DNA from: Novosphingobium sp. UBA6272
GTDB lineage: Bacteria > Pseudomonadota > Alphaproteobacteria > Sphingomonadales > Sphingomonadaceae
Reading direction: 5' to 3'
NCBI RefSeq assembly: GCF_002440635.1
Contig: NZ_DJUW01000015.1
Coordinates: 62,001 to 126,000 of the forward strand
DNA length: 64,000 nt
A program made the translations under genes and the position numbers. Shown here piece by piece: positions 31,285 through 40,070 of this stretch (position 1 is its first letter; each line of letters opens with the position of its first letter). The notes beneath the pieces were generated by a model, which ran no database searches, was not told the origin of the DNA, and saw only the letters and a program-made list of their open reading frames with translations.

Positions 31285-32327
31285 ACCTCGCCTTCGACGA
31301 AGTGCTGCGCGCAAACACGACCACCCGCACGGGGCTCTATACGGCGACTGCGCAACGCCTCGGCACGACCCCACAGAACGTCGAAAAGGATTTCTGGGTC
31401 TGCTGGACCCTCGATGCGCTGTTCAACGGGATCGAGGACGGACCCCGGCTGCTGTTCAAAGGCGGAACTTCGCTGTCGAAGGGGTTCGGGCTGATCGAGC
31501 GGTTCTCCGAAGACATCGACGTTACGGTCTTCCGCGATGATCTTGGCGTTCCGGCGACCATCGCGGAATTGGCTGCGCTGAGCCGCAAGAAGCGGGAGGC
31601 CGCGCTCGATGCAATCAAGGATGCCTGCGAAACCCATATCAACGGACCAATGAGTGCGGGCCTCGCGCAAATCTGCGCCGATACCTGCGCGCGCGCAGGC
31701 CTCGAAGCGCAGTCAATTCGGGTCGAGGCCGACGCCCGGGATGCCCAGACCTTGCTCCTAGTTTATCCCAGCATCACGCCCGAGGACGCCTACATCGCCA
31801 AGTCGGTGAAGATTGAGTCGGGTGCAAAGTCGGCGCTCGATCCCAATTCGGTCCGAACCATCGTGCCCTATGTCGACGCTGACGCCGTCGACCTCGACCT
31901 CGCCGTCCCGGGTATTACAGTTGCCGATGCCGAACGGACCTTCTGGGACAAGGTCGTCATCCTGCATGGCCTGAGGCGGTGGTTCGAAATCCGAGGGCAG
32001 CTGCGGGGCGACGGTCAGCGCATTTCTCGCCACTATTACGACCTGTTCCGCCTGCTCCAATCGGAGATCGGCCAAGCGGCCCTGGCAAACCGCGCGCTTG
32101 GTGAAGACTGCGTCGCCCATGCCCGCATGTTCTTCAATCGCCCGGACTTCGATCTGGCCACCGCGCAGGCCCCGACATTTGCCTTGTGCCCGGAAGGAGG
32201 GATGACGGATGTCTTGCGCCAGGACTATCGCGCCATGAGCACCATGATATTCGGCGAGCCGCCGCCCTTTGATGCGGTCGTCGAGACGATTGCCGAATTG
32301 CAAAATTCTTTGAACGCGGCCGCATGA
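31281..32327 (+). CDS. abiEii: AbiEii/AbiGii-type nucleotidyltransferase toxin
   Basis: This 348-residue protein is a DNA polymerase beta-like nucleotidyltransferase of the AbiEii family. The motifs are LLFKGGTSLSKGF (residues about 57-69) and SEDIDVTVF with the metal-binding Asp-x-Asp (D78, D80). Family members arrest growth by modifying tRNA ends, giving abortive phage infection and element stability. It is translationally coupled to abiEi upstream and to a VRR-NUC gene downstream. The third coupled gene is not a normal part of AbiE systems. Confidence 0.88.
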   Translation: MNLAFDEVLRANTTTRTGLYTATAQRLGTTPQNVEKDFWVCWTLDALFNGIEDGPRLLFKGGTSLSKGFGLIERFSEDIDVTVFRDDLGVPATIAELAALSRKKREAALDAIKDACETHINGPMSAGLAQICADTCARAGLEAQSIRVEADARDAQTLLLVYPSITPEDAYIAKSVKIESGAKSALDPNSVRTIVPYVDADAVDLDLAVPGITVADAERTFWDKVVILHGLRRWFEIRGQLRGDGQRISRHYYDLFRLLQSEIGQAALANRALGEDCVAHARMFFNRPDFDLATAQAPTFALCPEGGMTDVLRQDYRAMSTMIFGEPPPFDAVVETIAELQNSLNAAA

Positions 32328-33991
32328 AGCGGTTCCTCCAGCGCTTGTTCGGCGGCGATGGTCCGAGTGACAAGACGCCTGCGCAGCTAGGGTTCGCCAG
32401 TCCGCTGGAAATCAAACCCTTTTCCCATGGCCTGGTAAGGATCCCTGCACTCGACTTCTTTGGCCCCCACGCCGCATCGTCAAATAGCAGGTTTCACCTC
32501 ATTTGGCTGGACAGAAACCCCGAGGGCACAACTGGCGGTCATCGGTATGAGGGACATGGGACATGGACTCTGTTGGGCGATGGTGGCGCGACATCGGCTA
32601 CGGGTCGTCTCGAGCGACCGCAGGATGGTCATGTTGCCGACAACGGCACGTTCATCCTCAGCGATTGGATGTTCGGTGATGGATTGAATGGCCGCCTTTG
32701 CGCCTTCCGTGCCGACGGACAAAAGCTCCTCGAGCGCGAGTTTTCGGCGAACCTGGGATCCAGCGGGATTTCAAGCGATGGCCGTTTCGCAATCTGCCAG
32801 ACCGCCCATGCCCCCGGTAGCCCTGACAGCAATCGCCATTTTCTGTTCGATCTCGAGGTGGGGCAAGAGATCGCGAGTTGGATGCAGGAGACCGGTTGGA
32901 CCAGTTCCTACGAGATCGATTCTGCCAACCGGAGTGTCGTCCTGGTCGGTCAGGACGATGAGCGCGTAGGATACGGCTTCGATGGCGAAATGCTCGACCG
33001 CGAAGGGTGGCAGCGCAGCAGGATCGCAATCGGCGACATCGATGTCATTCGTTCGGTTGCAGGGTCGCTGGACCAAAATCCTTCACCGGACCTGCGTGCC
33101 GCCCTCTTCGCTGGGCTCGATGTTGCCTTGGCTTCTGGCGAAGCCTGGAGGCAGGCGCGAGCACTACGAATTCGAGGAGAGATGCACGAACAGGCCGGGG
33201 AGCTGGAGGCCGCGATTAATGCCTACGACCAAGCGCTGACGCTCGATCCTCAGGTCGGAGTGGCCAGGAAATTGGCAAAGCTCCAGCAACCGAAATCGCC
33301 GAAGGGTTCCAAGCCTTCCATCATGAAGAGCAGCCGCTTCGAAAAGCAGGCACAGCGATTTGGCATCGAGCACGAAGTGGTTCAGTTGGACGGCGGCGGG
33401 AAGGACTGGCGTTTCCATCGGTCGGATGCCTACAAGCCGGTCGAGTTAGCTGTCCTGGACCACTACCAAGCCGATGGCTGGCACGGTTGTGCCGCCGAGG
33501 GCGGCCTCATTCTGACTTTGATCAAGGCCGCATCGTTCAAGGCGCTGCCGGTCCGCCATGCCGACACCTTTATCGAAGCGCTCTACGCCAAGAACGTGGC
33601 CTTCCCCGAGGATCGATTTGAGCACAGCGAACTTCTTGCAGCGATCGAGCAGGCTTCACCGGAGCAGATCGAGCGCAATTGGGCGGTCATCGCTGCAAGC
33701 GCCGGCGACACTCCAAGGTTCTACCCGCAGGTGCAACGCGATCACGTAGTTGGGCTGTTCAATTGTCTGGGTGGTTCAGGTCTGCGCCCGATTGCCGAGC
33801 TGTTCGCGGCGGCTTCTTATGACCTTCGCGCTGGATGGCCGGACCTGACGCTTTGGCGAGATGATGAAGTCCGCTTTGTCGAGGTCAAGGCACCCGGCGA
33901 CTCGATGCACGCAAGCCAGGCGCGGCTCATCTCGACCGTCCTCGTCCCGCTTGGTCTGAGGGTAGGTCTCGCAGAAGTCCGGCCAGCCTAG
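32324..33991 (+). CDS. VRR-NUC nuclease fused to a propeller-like/TPR region
   Basis: This 555-residue protein overlaps abiEii by four bases (ATGA). The C-terminal roughly 60 residues form a VRR-NUC PD-(D/E)xK domain: GWPDLTLWRDDEVRFVEVKAPGD, then HASQARL, with Asp, Glu-Val-Lys and Gln in place. The middle contains a TPR-like helix pair (GELEAAINAYDQALTLDP). The N-terminal about 220 residues are strand-rich with repeated D-G-R/F motifs (SSDGRFAIC, FRADGQKLLE), resembling a beta-propeller. It is probably a nuclease effector with a sensing region. I know of no described AbiE system with such a partner. Confidence 0.7.
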   Translation: MKRFLQRLFGGDGPSDKTPAQLGFASPLEIKPFSHGLVRIPALDFFGPHAASSNSRFHLIWLDRNPEGTTGGHRYEGHGTWTLLGDGGATSATGRLERPQDGHVADNGTFILSDWMFGDGLNGRLCAFRADGQKLLEREFSANLGSSGISSDGRFAICQTAHAPGSPDSNRHFLFDLEVGQEIASWMQETGWTSSYEIDSANRSVVLVGQDDERVGYGFDGEMLDREGWQRSRIAIGDIDVIRSVAGSLDQNPSPDLRAALFAGLDVALASGEAWRQARALRIRGEMHEQAGELEAAINAYDQALTLDPQVGVARKLAKLQQPKSPKGSKPSIMKSSRFEKQAQRFGIEHEVVQLDGGGKDWRFHRSDAYKPVELAVLDHYQADGWHGCAAEGGLILTLIKAASFKALPVRHADTFIEALYAKNVAFPEDRFEHSELLAAIEQASPEQIERNWAVIAASAGDTPRFYPQVQRDHVVGLFNCLGGSGLRPIAELFAAASYDLRAGWPDLTLWRDDEVRFVEVKAPGDSMHASQARLISTVLVPLGLRVGLAEVRPA

Positions 33992-34007
33992 CTACCCGAC
34001 TTCAACA

Positions 34008-35267
34008 TCAGGCGGCCCAGTCCAGGATGACAGCGGTTTCGCGCCTGAGCAGCTGATCAATTTTCGACGAAACGCGCTCAACGGCCAAACGTAGAGCTTC
34101 ATCGATGTGGACGTAATTCTGCGTCGAGCCCCGCGCGCCATGGCCGAGCAGCGCTTTGATGGTCAGTTCCGAAAAGCCCATGTCGCCGGCGACGCTGCCG
34201 AAGGTGTGCCGCAGCACATGCGGCGTGACGCCCTTGATCCCTGCGATTGCGCACAAGGCACGCAGGGTTTCAGGAACGCCCGAATATGGCCGGTCTACAA
34301 AGTCCGATGGGAAAAACAGCGATAGGCCGCGCTTCTCAGGCAGCGCCTTGAGCAACCGGATCGCTGCCTGACCGATTGGGCGCACTTGCCCGTCGGTCTT
34401 GGTGTCGGGGAAGTGGACATATCCGCGGTCGGCATGGAGCCAGGACCGCTCCATCCCTATGACCTCGGAGATGCGATAGCCGGTCAGGAGCAAGGCTCGC
34501 ACTGCGGCAAGGCCCGTCGGGTTCTCTTCGTTCCGCTCGGCGATTTCCATCGCTTCGCCAAGGGCGCGGATTTCAGTCGCGCTGAGCCGACGCGTGCGTG
34601 GCTTGCCGGCGATCTTGCGAACGCCCGCCGCGGGATTGTTCTCGACGATGTCATAGCGAAGCGCGTGGGACAGAAGGCTTTGCAGCGTTGAGACAGCGCG
34701 ACCGGCAACGCCGGGACCACCGGCAGCCTTGCCCCCGCGCCCGCCTTCCTTCCGCGGCTTGGCAGTCTTCCCTGCAACGATGTCCATCTGCATCTTCTCG
34801 ATGTCGGCGATGCGCAAGGCACGGACCTGCCGAGCGCCGATCAGCGGGACAATGTGGGTTTCGATCCGGCTGCGATCCATGGCCAGCGTAGAAGCCTTGA
34901 TCGGCCTGTGCTTGCGCCCGAGGATCATCCCGGCTTCAGCGTTCTCAAGATACCAGTTGCAGACTTCGCGGATGGTGATGGCCGCCCTGGATTGCGCCCG
35001 CTCCTCGGCCGGGTCGGCACCGCCGACGACCGCCGCCAACTTCAGGATCGCCTGCTTGCGCGCCTGCTCCACGGTGAGCACGCCATACCGTCCGATCACG
35101 ATCCTGCGGCTGCGCCCTTCCTCGTTCCGGTATTGGACAACGAAGGCCTTGAGACCTGACGGGATGACGCGGACGCCAAATCCACGCAGCTCTGAATCCC
35201 ACAGGAAAGCCTGTCCCTTCGCAGGGATCGCGAGCGCGTCGATTGCAGTCTTGGTGAGCTTGGCCAT
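34008..35267 (-). CDS. int: Tyrosine integrase with DUF4102-like N-terminus (P4 type)
   Basis: This 419-residue site-specific recombinase would integrate and excise the ICE. The N-terminal arm-binding domain (KAFVVQYRNEEGRSRRIVIGRYG) is of the DUF4102/P4 type. The catalytic residues are R265 (GYRISEV), H350-x-x-R353 (HVLRHTFG), H376 (LLGHGARG) and nucleophile Y385 (QNYVHI). It lies at the chromosome junction, converging on the VRR-NUC gene with a 16-bp gap. A TTCGGACA box and an inverted repeat (GCTTACA/TGTAAGC) lie just upstream of its start. Confidence 0.92.
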   Translation of the reverse strand: MAKLTKTAIDALAIPAKGQAFLWDSELRGFGVRVIPSGLKAFVVQYRNEEGRSRRIVIGRYGVLTVEQARKQAILKLAAVVGGADPAEERAQSRAAITIREVCNWYLENAEAGMILGRKHRPIKASTLAMDRSRIETHIVPLIGARQVRALRIADIEKMQMDIVAGKTAKPRKEGGRGGKAAGGPGVAGRAVSTLQSLLSHALRYDIVENNPAAGVRKIAGKPRTRRLSATEIRALGEAMEIAERNEENPTGLAAVRALLLTGYRISEVIGMERSWLHADRGYVHFPDTKTDGQVRPIGQAAIRLLKALPEKRGLSLFFPSDFVDRPYSGVPETLRALCAIAGIKGVTPHVLRHTFGSVAGDMGFSELTIKALLGHGARGSTQNYVHIDEALRLAVERVSSKIDQLLRRETAVILDWAA

Positions 35268-35610
35268 GCCGGCTTGTCCTTTCGGACATTTTGCTTACAC
35301 AAGCCGGAGTCCTTGGCAATGTACGCACAATGTAAGCGGGCGGGAAGAAATGACCGGCCACAAACGGGGTGCTCTGGCGTAGTTCCTATCCGGAATTTTG
35401 GCCTGCATTCATAGAGATAGAGTTCAGTAGCGCGCTCTGGGGTGCTCTTGGCGGATGTAATCCGGCATTTTGCCTCTGTCACCCCTCCAGGATTGGAAAG
35501 CGGCTTCGCCGCAGGCGCAACCTTTCTGCGCCTCTACTTCTTCTCTGCGCCTCTGCGTGAACCCAATCTGCCCCGCCTTGCCGTAGCCGCATTTTTCCCG
35601 CAGACAGCCC
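35268..35610. other. ICE-chromosome junction region upstream of int
   Basis: This 343-bp non-coding interval probably contains the attachment site. It holds a TTCGGACA box (35281-35288) and the inverted repeat GCTTACA (35293-35299) / TGTAAGC (35331-35337). Two imperfect direct repeats start GGGGTGCTC at 35366 and 35439, each with a TCCGG-x-ATTTTG ending. Near 35528-35569 there is a tandem CTGCGCCTCT motif. No tRNA gene is visible, so integration is not obviously in a tRNA. Confidence 0.5.
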
Positions 35611-36735
35611 GTGATGCGCGAATGGGCCGAATTCACGATTGCCGAAGGCGAAGACGGCGCCCGCACCGCGCGGCTGAGCGGGACGCTGGTGGTATCCTCG
35701 ATCGGGCGGATCGACACCGAATGGCGCGGCTTCGACGGCTCGCTGGCGCAAATCGACATGAGCGCGGTGGGCGAAGTCGATACGGTCGGCGCCTGGACAG
35801 TCTGGCGTTTTGCCCGCGATACCGGGGCCGATATCGTCGGGGCCAGCGACAAGGCCCAGCGCCTGATCGCTGCGGTCCACCGCTCCGAACTGGAGGAAGA
35901 GGACGAGGACGAGCGCGAGGCGGAGTTGCTTTCGCCTGAGGGCTTGGCCGAAAGAACCGGAAATTTCGTGATCGGCTATGGCAAGGGGATTGCAGGATTC
36001 CTTGGCTTTTTGGGCGAATTGCTGACTGCGCTGGGCACGCTGATCCGCCATCCGGGGCGAATGCGCTGGACCTCGCTGGTCCGCCAGCTTGACCTGGTCG
36101 GGGTCCAGGCCCTGCCGATCGTCGGATTGATGAGCTTTCTGGTCGGGATCGTGATCGCCCAGCAGGGCGCGGTCCAGCTCGAGCAGTTCGGGGCGGAGAT
36201 CTACACGATCAACCTCACCGGGCGGCTTTCGTTTCGCGAACTGGGTGTGCTGATGACCGCGATCATGGTCGCGGGCCGCTCGGGCTCGTCCTTCGCCGCG
36301 CAGATCGGGACGATGAAGCTGACCGAGGAAATCGATGCGATGCGCACGATCGGGGTATCGCCGATGGAGGCGCTGGTCGTGCCGCGGATATTGGCCGCAA
36401 CCTTCATGCTGATGGTGCTGGGCTTTTACGCCTCGATCCTGGCGATCTTCGGTGGGGCGTTCATCTCGATGTATTCGCTCGATATTCCGTTCATGACCTT
36501 CCTCAGCCGGATCCAGGAAGTGGTGCCGGACCACGATCTGTGGGTCGGGCTGATCAAGGGGCCGGTGTTCGGCCTGATCGTCGCGATGGCGGGCTGCTAT
36601 CAGGGCATGCAGGTTTCAGGAAATTCCGAGCAGGTCGGGATCAAGACCACCATGGCGGTCGTCCAGGCGATCTTCGCGGTGATCGTGCTCGATGCCTTCT
36701 TCGCGGTGTTCTTCACCGAAGTGGGCTGGGGATGA
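35611..36735 (+). CDS. mlaE: MlaE-family ABC transporter permease with N-terminal STAS domain
   Basis: This 374-residue inner-membrane permease belongs to the Mla-type phospholipid transport system. Residues 1-100 form a STAS-like domain (ARLSGTLVVSSIGRIDTEW). The MlaE core follows, with LVGVQALPIVGLMSFLVGIVIAQQG, REFGVL-type motif RELGVLMTAIMVAGRSGSSFAAQIGTM and EEIDAMRTIGVSPMEALV. Starts at GTG 35611 or ATG 35614 are both possible. It overlaps mlaF by four bases. Confidence 0.93.
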   Translation: MMREWAEFTIAEGEDGARTARLSGTLVVSSIGRIDTEWRGFDGSLAQIDMSAVGEVDTVGAWTVWRFARDTGADIVGASDKAQRLIAAVHRSELEEEDEDEREAELLSPEGLAERTGNFVIGYGKGIAGFLGFLGELLTALGTLIRHPGRMRWTSLVRQLDLVGVQALPIVGLMSFLVGIVIAQQGAVQLEQFGAEIYTINLTGRLSFRELGVLMTAIMVAGRSGSSFAAQIGTMKLTEEIDAMRTIGVSPMEALVVPRILAATFMLMVLGFYASILAIFGGAFISMYSLDIPFMTFLSRIQEVVPDHDLWVGLIKGPVFGLIVAMAGCYQGMQVSGNSEQVGIKTTMAVVQAIFAVIVLDAFFAVFFTEVGWG

Positions 36736-37580
36736 GCGAATCCGGCCAGTTCGAACGGACGCCGCATTATACCGGCGACTATCCGATCATCGTCGAGGGG
36801 CTGAAGAATGCCTTCGGCGAGCATGTGATTCACGAGAACCTCGACCTCAAGGTCCGGCGCGGCGAGATCATCGGCGTGGTCGGCGGATCGGGCACCGGCA
36901 AATCGGTGCTGATGCGCTCGATCATCGGGTTGCAGGAACCTTCCGAAGGGCGGATCGAGGTGCTGGGCGAGGAGATCGCCGGGGCTCATGCCGATGACGA
37001 TATCGACATCCGCAGCCGCTGGGGCGTGCTGTTCCAGGGCGGGGCGTTGTTCTCGACCCTGACCGTGGCCGAGAACATCGAGGTTCCGCTGAAAGAGTTC
37101 TATCCGGAGATATCGCCGGAACTGCGGCGCGAGATCGCTCGTTACAAAGTGATGCTGTCGGGCCTGCCGGAAGAAGCCGCTGACAAGTTTCCGTCCGAAC
37201 TGTCGGGCGGGATGAAAAAGCGCGCAGGGCTGGCCCGCGCGCTGGCGATGGATCCCGAACTTTTGTTCCTCGACGAGCCGACCGCCGGGCTCGACCCGAT
37301 CGGCGCGGCCGCTTTCGACAAGCTGACCCGCGAATTGCAGGAGACGCTGGGGCACACGGTGTTCCTGATCACGCACGATCTCGATACGCTGCACGAAATC
37401 TGCGACCGGGTCGCGGTGCTGGCCGACAAGCGGGTGATCGCGGTTGATACGATCGCGAACCTGCTCCAGCTCGATCACCCGTGGATCCAGGAATATTTCA
37501 ACGGCCCGCGCGGCCGGGCGGCACAGGCAGCACAAGACCGGGTCAAGGCGATGGACAATCCGGCGGGCAGGGGGGCATAA
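36732..37580 (+). CDS. mlaF: Mla ABC transporter ATP-binding protein
   Basis: This 282-residue ATPase energises the MlaE permease. Visible motifs are Walker A GGSGTGKS, the Q-loop in GVLFQGGALFSTLTV, signature LSGGMKKR, Walker B LLFLDEPTAGLDP and the switch His in ITHDLD. The ATG at 36732 overlaps the mlaE stop (ATGA). The C-terminal tail (about 30 residues, Ala/Arg-rich) extends beyond the usual MlaF length. The gene precedes mlaD by nine bases. Confidence 0.93.
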   Translation: MSESGQFERTPHYTGDYPIIVEGLKNAFGEHVIHENLDLKVRRGEIIGVVGGSGTGKSVLMRSIIGLQEPSEGRIEVLGEEIAGAHADDDIDIRSRWGVLFQGGALFSTLTVAENIEVPLKEFYPEISPELRREIARYKVMLSGLPEEAADKFPSELSGGMKKRAGLARALAMDPELLFLDEPTAGLDPIGAAAFDKLTRELQETLGHTVFLITHDLDTLHEICDRVAVLADKRVIAVDTIANLLQLDHPWIQEYFNGPRGRAAQAAQDRVKAMDNPAGRGA

Positions 37581-37589
37581 GCGCAGGCG

Positions 37590-38555
37590 ATGGAAACCAA
37601 GGCCAAACATGTCTGGGTGGGGGCGGTCACGCTGGGCCTGCTGGCGCTGATCCTGGCGGTGATCGTGTGGATCGCGCGGCTCAACGAGGGCAACAAGCGG
37701 GAGTTCGACATCTTTTTCAAGCAATCGGTCGATGGCCTGTCGAAGGGTTCGGCGGTCTCGTTCCAGGGCGTCGCGGTCGGGCAGGTCACCGAAATCGAAC
37801 TGTGGACCAAGGACCCGGGCTTCGTCCGGGTTCGGATCGCGGTCGAAAAGGGCACGCCGATCCGGGTCGGCACTACCGCGACGATGCAGGGAAGCTTTAC
37901 CGGGGTGTCCAACATCCAGCTCGAAGGGGCGAACAAGGACGCACCCGAACTGACCTGCAAGGGCGAACAGGCCGGGGCCTGCCCCGAAGGTGTGCCGGTG
38001 ATCCCGACCAAGCGCGGCGGGCTGGGCGAACTGCTCAATTCCGCGCCGGTCCTGCTCGAACGGCTGGCAACCCTGACCGAGCGGCTGAGCCTGGTCTTCT
38101 CTGACAAGAATCTGGCTGCGATCGACGGGATTCTGGCCAATACCAACCGCGCCAGCGCCGGGCTGGCCGACACCACCCCGCAGATGCGCGCCACCCTGGC
38201 CGAACTGCAGCTGACCCTCGCCGATGCGCGCAAGGCGCTGGTCGGGTTCGAGCAGGTGGCGGGCACCACCAACGACGTGCTCAACGGCGAAACCCGGCAG
38301 ATGCTGGCGCAGTTTCGCCAGTCGCTCAAATCGATCGAAGTCGCCGCCGACAATCTCAACGGACTGATCGGCGATACCCGGCCGGCCGCGCGCGAGCTCA
38401 AGGCCAACACCTTGCCGCAGGCCGAAGCCGCGATCCGCGATCTGCGCGCCACCACCAAGTCGCTGCGCGACCTGACCGAGAAGGTCAACAGCGGCGGCGC
38501 CGGATCCTTGCTGGGTGGCCAGAAGCTGCCCGATTACAAGCCACGGGGGAACTGA
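37590..38555 (+). CDS. mlaD: MlaD/MCE-domain periplasmic lipid-binding protein
   Basis: This 321-residue protein has one N-terminal transmembrane anchor (HVWVGAVTLGLLALILAVIVWIA). A single MCE domain follows, roughly residues 37-115 (KGSAVSFQGVAVGQVTEIEL, GTTATMQGSFTGVSNIQL), then a long helical C-terminus (about 140-300) that would assemble into the periplasmic tunnel. The stop overlaps the lipoprotein gene's start by one base. It works with MlaE and MlaF in lipid traffic between membranes. Confidence 0.92.
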   Translation: METKAKHVWVGAVTLGLLALILAVIVWIARLNEGNKREFDIFFKQSVDGLSKGSAVSFQGVAVGQVTEIELWTKDPGFVRVRIAVEKGTPIRVGTTATMQGSFTGVSNIQLEGANKDAPELTCKGEQAGACPEGVPVIPTKRGGLGELLNSAPVLLERLATLTERLSLVFSDKNLAAIDGILANTNRASAGLADTTPQMRATLAELQLTLADARKALVGFEQVAGTTNDVLNGETRQMLAQFRQSLKSIEVAADNLNGLIGDTRPAARELKANTLPQAEAAIRDLRATTKSLRDLTEKVNSGGAGSLLGGQKLPDYKPRGN

Positions 38556-39160
38556 TGATGCTCCGCAACCTGCTGCGCATCGGCGCGATCGCCGCCCTGC
38601 CGCTGGCACTTTCGGCCTGTGTCAGCCTGGGCGGCGGGGGCAAGGTCCCGGCCACCTTGCTGACGCTGACGCCAGCGGTCAGCGCCCCGGCCGGCAGCAC
38701 CGCCAGTGCCAGCGCGGCCGAGGCCTTGATGGTGATGGAACCGGAAACCGATCAGGCGCTGGCCGCGCTGCGGGTCCCGGTCCAGGTCGACGACGCCAAT
38801 ATCGCCTATCTCCAGAATGCGCTGTGGGTGGAAAAGCCGGCGCGGCTGTTCCGAGCTCTGCTCGCCGAAACCCTGCGCGCCAAGGGCGGGCGGCTGGTGC
38901 TGGAAGACAGCCAGGCGACGGTGCCGGTCGGCGGAGAGCGGCTGGCGGGCCGTCTGATCGCGATGGGTTACGATGCTCGGACCGGTTCGGTCGTGGTCCG
39001 CTATGATGCGATCCGGACAGGTCCCAAGGGCGATGTTCAGACCAAGCGGTTCGAAAGCGTGGTTCCCGGCGTAACCCCCGATCCGGTCGCCGTCGGCCCG
39101 GCGCTCAACAAGGCCGCAAACGACGTCGCGGCCCAGGTCGCGGCGTGGATGGGGGCCTAG
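38555..39160 (+). CDS. ABC-type transport auxiliary lipoprotein (PqiC/DUF330-like)
   Basis: This 201-residue lipoprotein has a signal peptide ending in the lipobox LSAC (C22 if started at the first of two ATGs). The body (TLTPAV, VPVQVDDANIAYLQNALWVEKPARLFRALLAETL) matches the ABC-type transport auxiliary lipoprotein family that accompanies MCE systems, anchoring them to the outer membrane. Its last four bases overlap the converging atp12 stop region. Confidence 0.88.
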   Translation: MMLRNLLRIGAIAALPLALSACVSLGGGGKVPATLLTLTPAVSAPAGSTASASAAEALMVMEPETDQALAALRVPVQVDDANIAYLQNALWVEKPARLFRALLAETLRAKGGRLVLEDSQATVPVGGERLAGRLIAMGYDARTGSVVVRYDAIRTGPKGDVQTKRFESVVPGVTPDPVAVGPALNKAANDVAAQVAAWMGA

Positions 39161-39855
39161 GTCGCAGCTGACAGCGCGGCAAACCGTGCCGCAGCGACAA
39201 AGGTGGCAAGGCGCCGTTCGCGCCGGGCGGTGGCTTCATAGTCCTCGCCCCATTGCTCGACCTGCCAGTCGGCCTCCAGCTCGGCCGCGTTCCACAGTGC
39301 GGTGATATCGGCCCCGGGCTCGGTCGCAGCCAGCGCGATTACCAGCGAGGCGGAGAGGCTGGCCAGGGTGTTGAGCGCAGCCAGCGCGAAATCATCATGC
39401 GCCGCCAGTATGTCTTCGATCCGGCTCAGCGTATCCACCGGCTGTGCGCGGTGGATGATCCCCGAAACCCGAACGAAGCGCACCTGCCAGCGGGCTTCGG
39501 CCGCCAGTAGCAGCGGCTCCCACACCGCGCGCTGGCGCGGATAGAGCGGCTCGTCGGGATCGGCGCGATAGCACAGCGTATCGGTTTCGGCATAGCGCAG
39601 CACGCCCGCGATCGCGGCCGCCCGGTCCGGCGGGATCACGTCGATCGCATAGTCGGCCATGTCGCGCAGCAGGAAGCCGGCGGGATCGATCTCCTCGCCC
39701 TGCGCCGCCCATTCCGCTGCCAGCGCCATTGCCAGCGCCTCACTGGGAACGACCTGCGGCGATCCGCCCTGGGTCTTGACCCCGCGCCCGTCGAGCGTGA
39801 CCCGCCAGCCCGCCGCCTCGGTCGCGACGGCAACTTGCTTGTAGAACCGCTTCAT
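39157..39855 (-). CDS. ATP12-family F1-ATPase assembly chaperone
   Basis: This protein of about 232 residues begins MKRFYKQVAVATEAAGWRVTLDGRGVKTQGG, the typical ATP12 N-terminus, and contains DYAIDVIPPDRAAAIAGVLRYAETDTLCYRA. ATP12 assists assembly of the F1 alpha subunit and is found in alphaproteobacteria and mitochondria. The ATG at 39855 overlaps the upstream gene's TGA (ATGA); two codons upstream another ATG exists at 39873 but is less likely. It is the last gene of the crcB-rluA-paiB-HAD operon. Confidence 0.92.
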   Translation of the reverse strand: MKRFYKQVAVATEAAGWRVTLDGRGVKTQGGSPQVVPSEALAMALAAEWAAQGEEIDPAGFLLRDMADYAIDVIPPDRAAAIAGVLRYAETDTLCYRADPDEPLYPRQRAVWEPLLLAAEARWQVRFVRVSGIIHRAQPVDTLSRIEDILAAHDDFALAALNTLASLSASLVIALAATEPGADITALWNAAELEADWQVEQWGEDYEATARRERRLATFVAAARFAALSAAT

Positions 39856-40070
39856 GGCCGGGGCGATTTCCACCGGCGTGAGAGGAAGACCGGTGCGACC
39901 AACAGGTCGATCAAGCCGATCACCACAAAGGCCAAGCCAGCGGCCTGGGGCAGGTCCACTTTGCCGCCGAGGACCAACAACCCCAGCGTCATGAACACGG
40001 CGCCACTCAGGCGGATCAGCGAAATCGCCATGAACCGCTTCTTGGCGAGGGCTTCGTCTGCTTGGTTCAT
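39852..40070 (-). CDS. Small two-helix membrane protein
   Basis: This 72-residue protein has two hydrophobic segments (ISLIRLSGAVFMTLGLLVLGG and AAGLAFVVIGLIDLLVAPVFL), flanked by charged ends. No named family is recognised, but such small proteins are common between the HAD phosphatase and ATP12 genes of sphingomonads. It overlaps both neighbours by four bases (ATGA at each end), indicating tight translational coupling. Confidence 0.75.
   Translation of the reverse strand: MNQADEALAKKRFMAISLIRLSGAVFMTLGLLVLGGKVDLPQAAGLAFVVIGLIDLLVAPVFLSRRWKSPRP

Noticed and set aside
35268..35610. A tRNA gene as ICE attachment site
   Set aside because: I looked for a cloverleaf and a T-loop (GTTCRANYC) in this region and found none.
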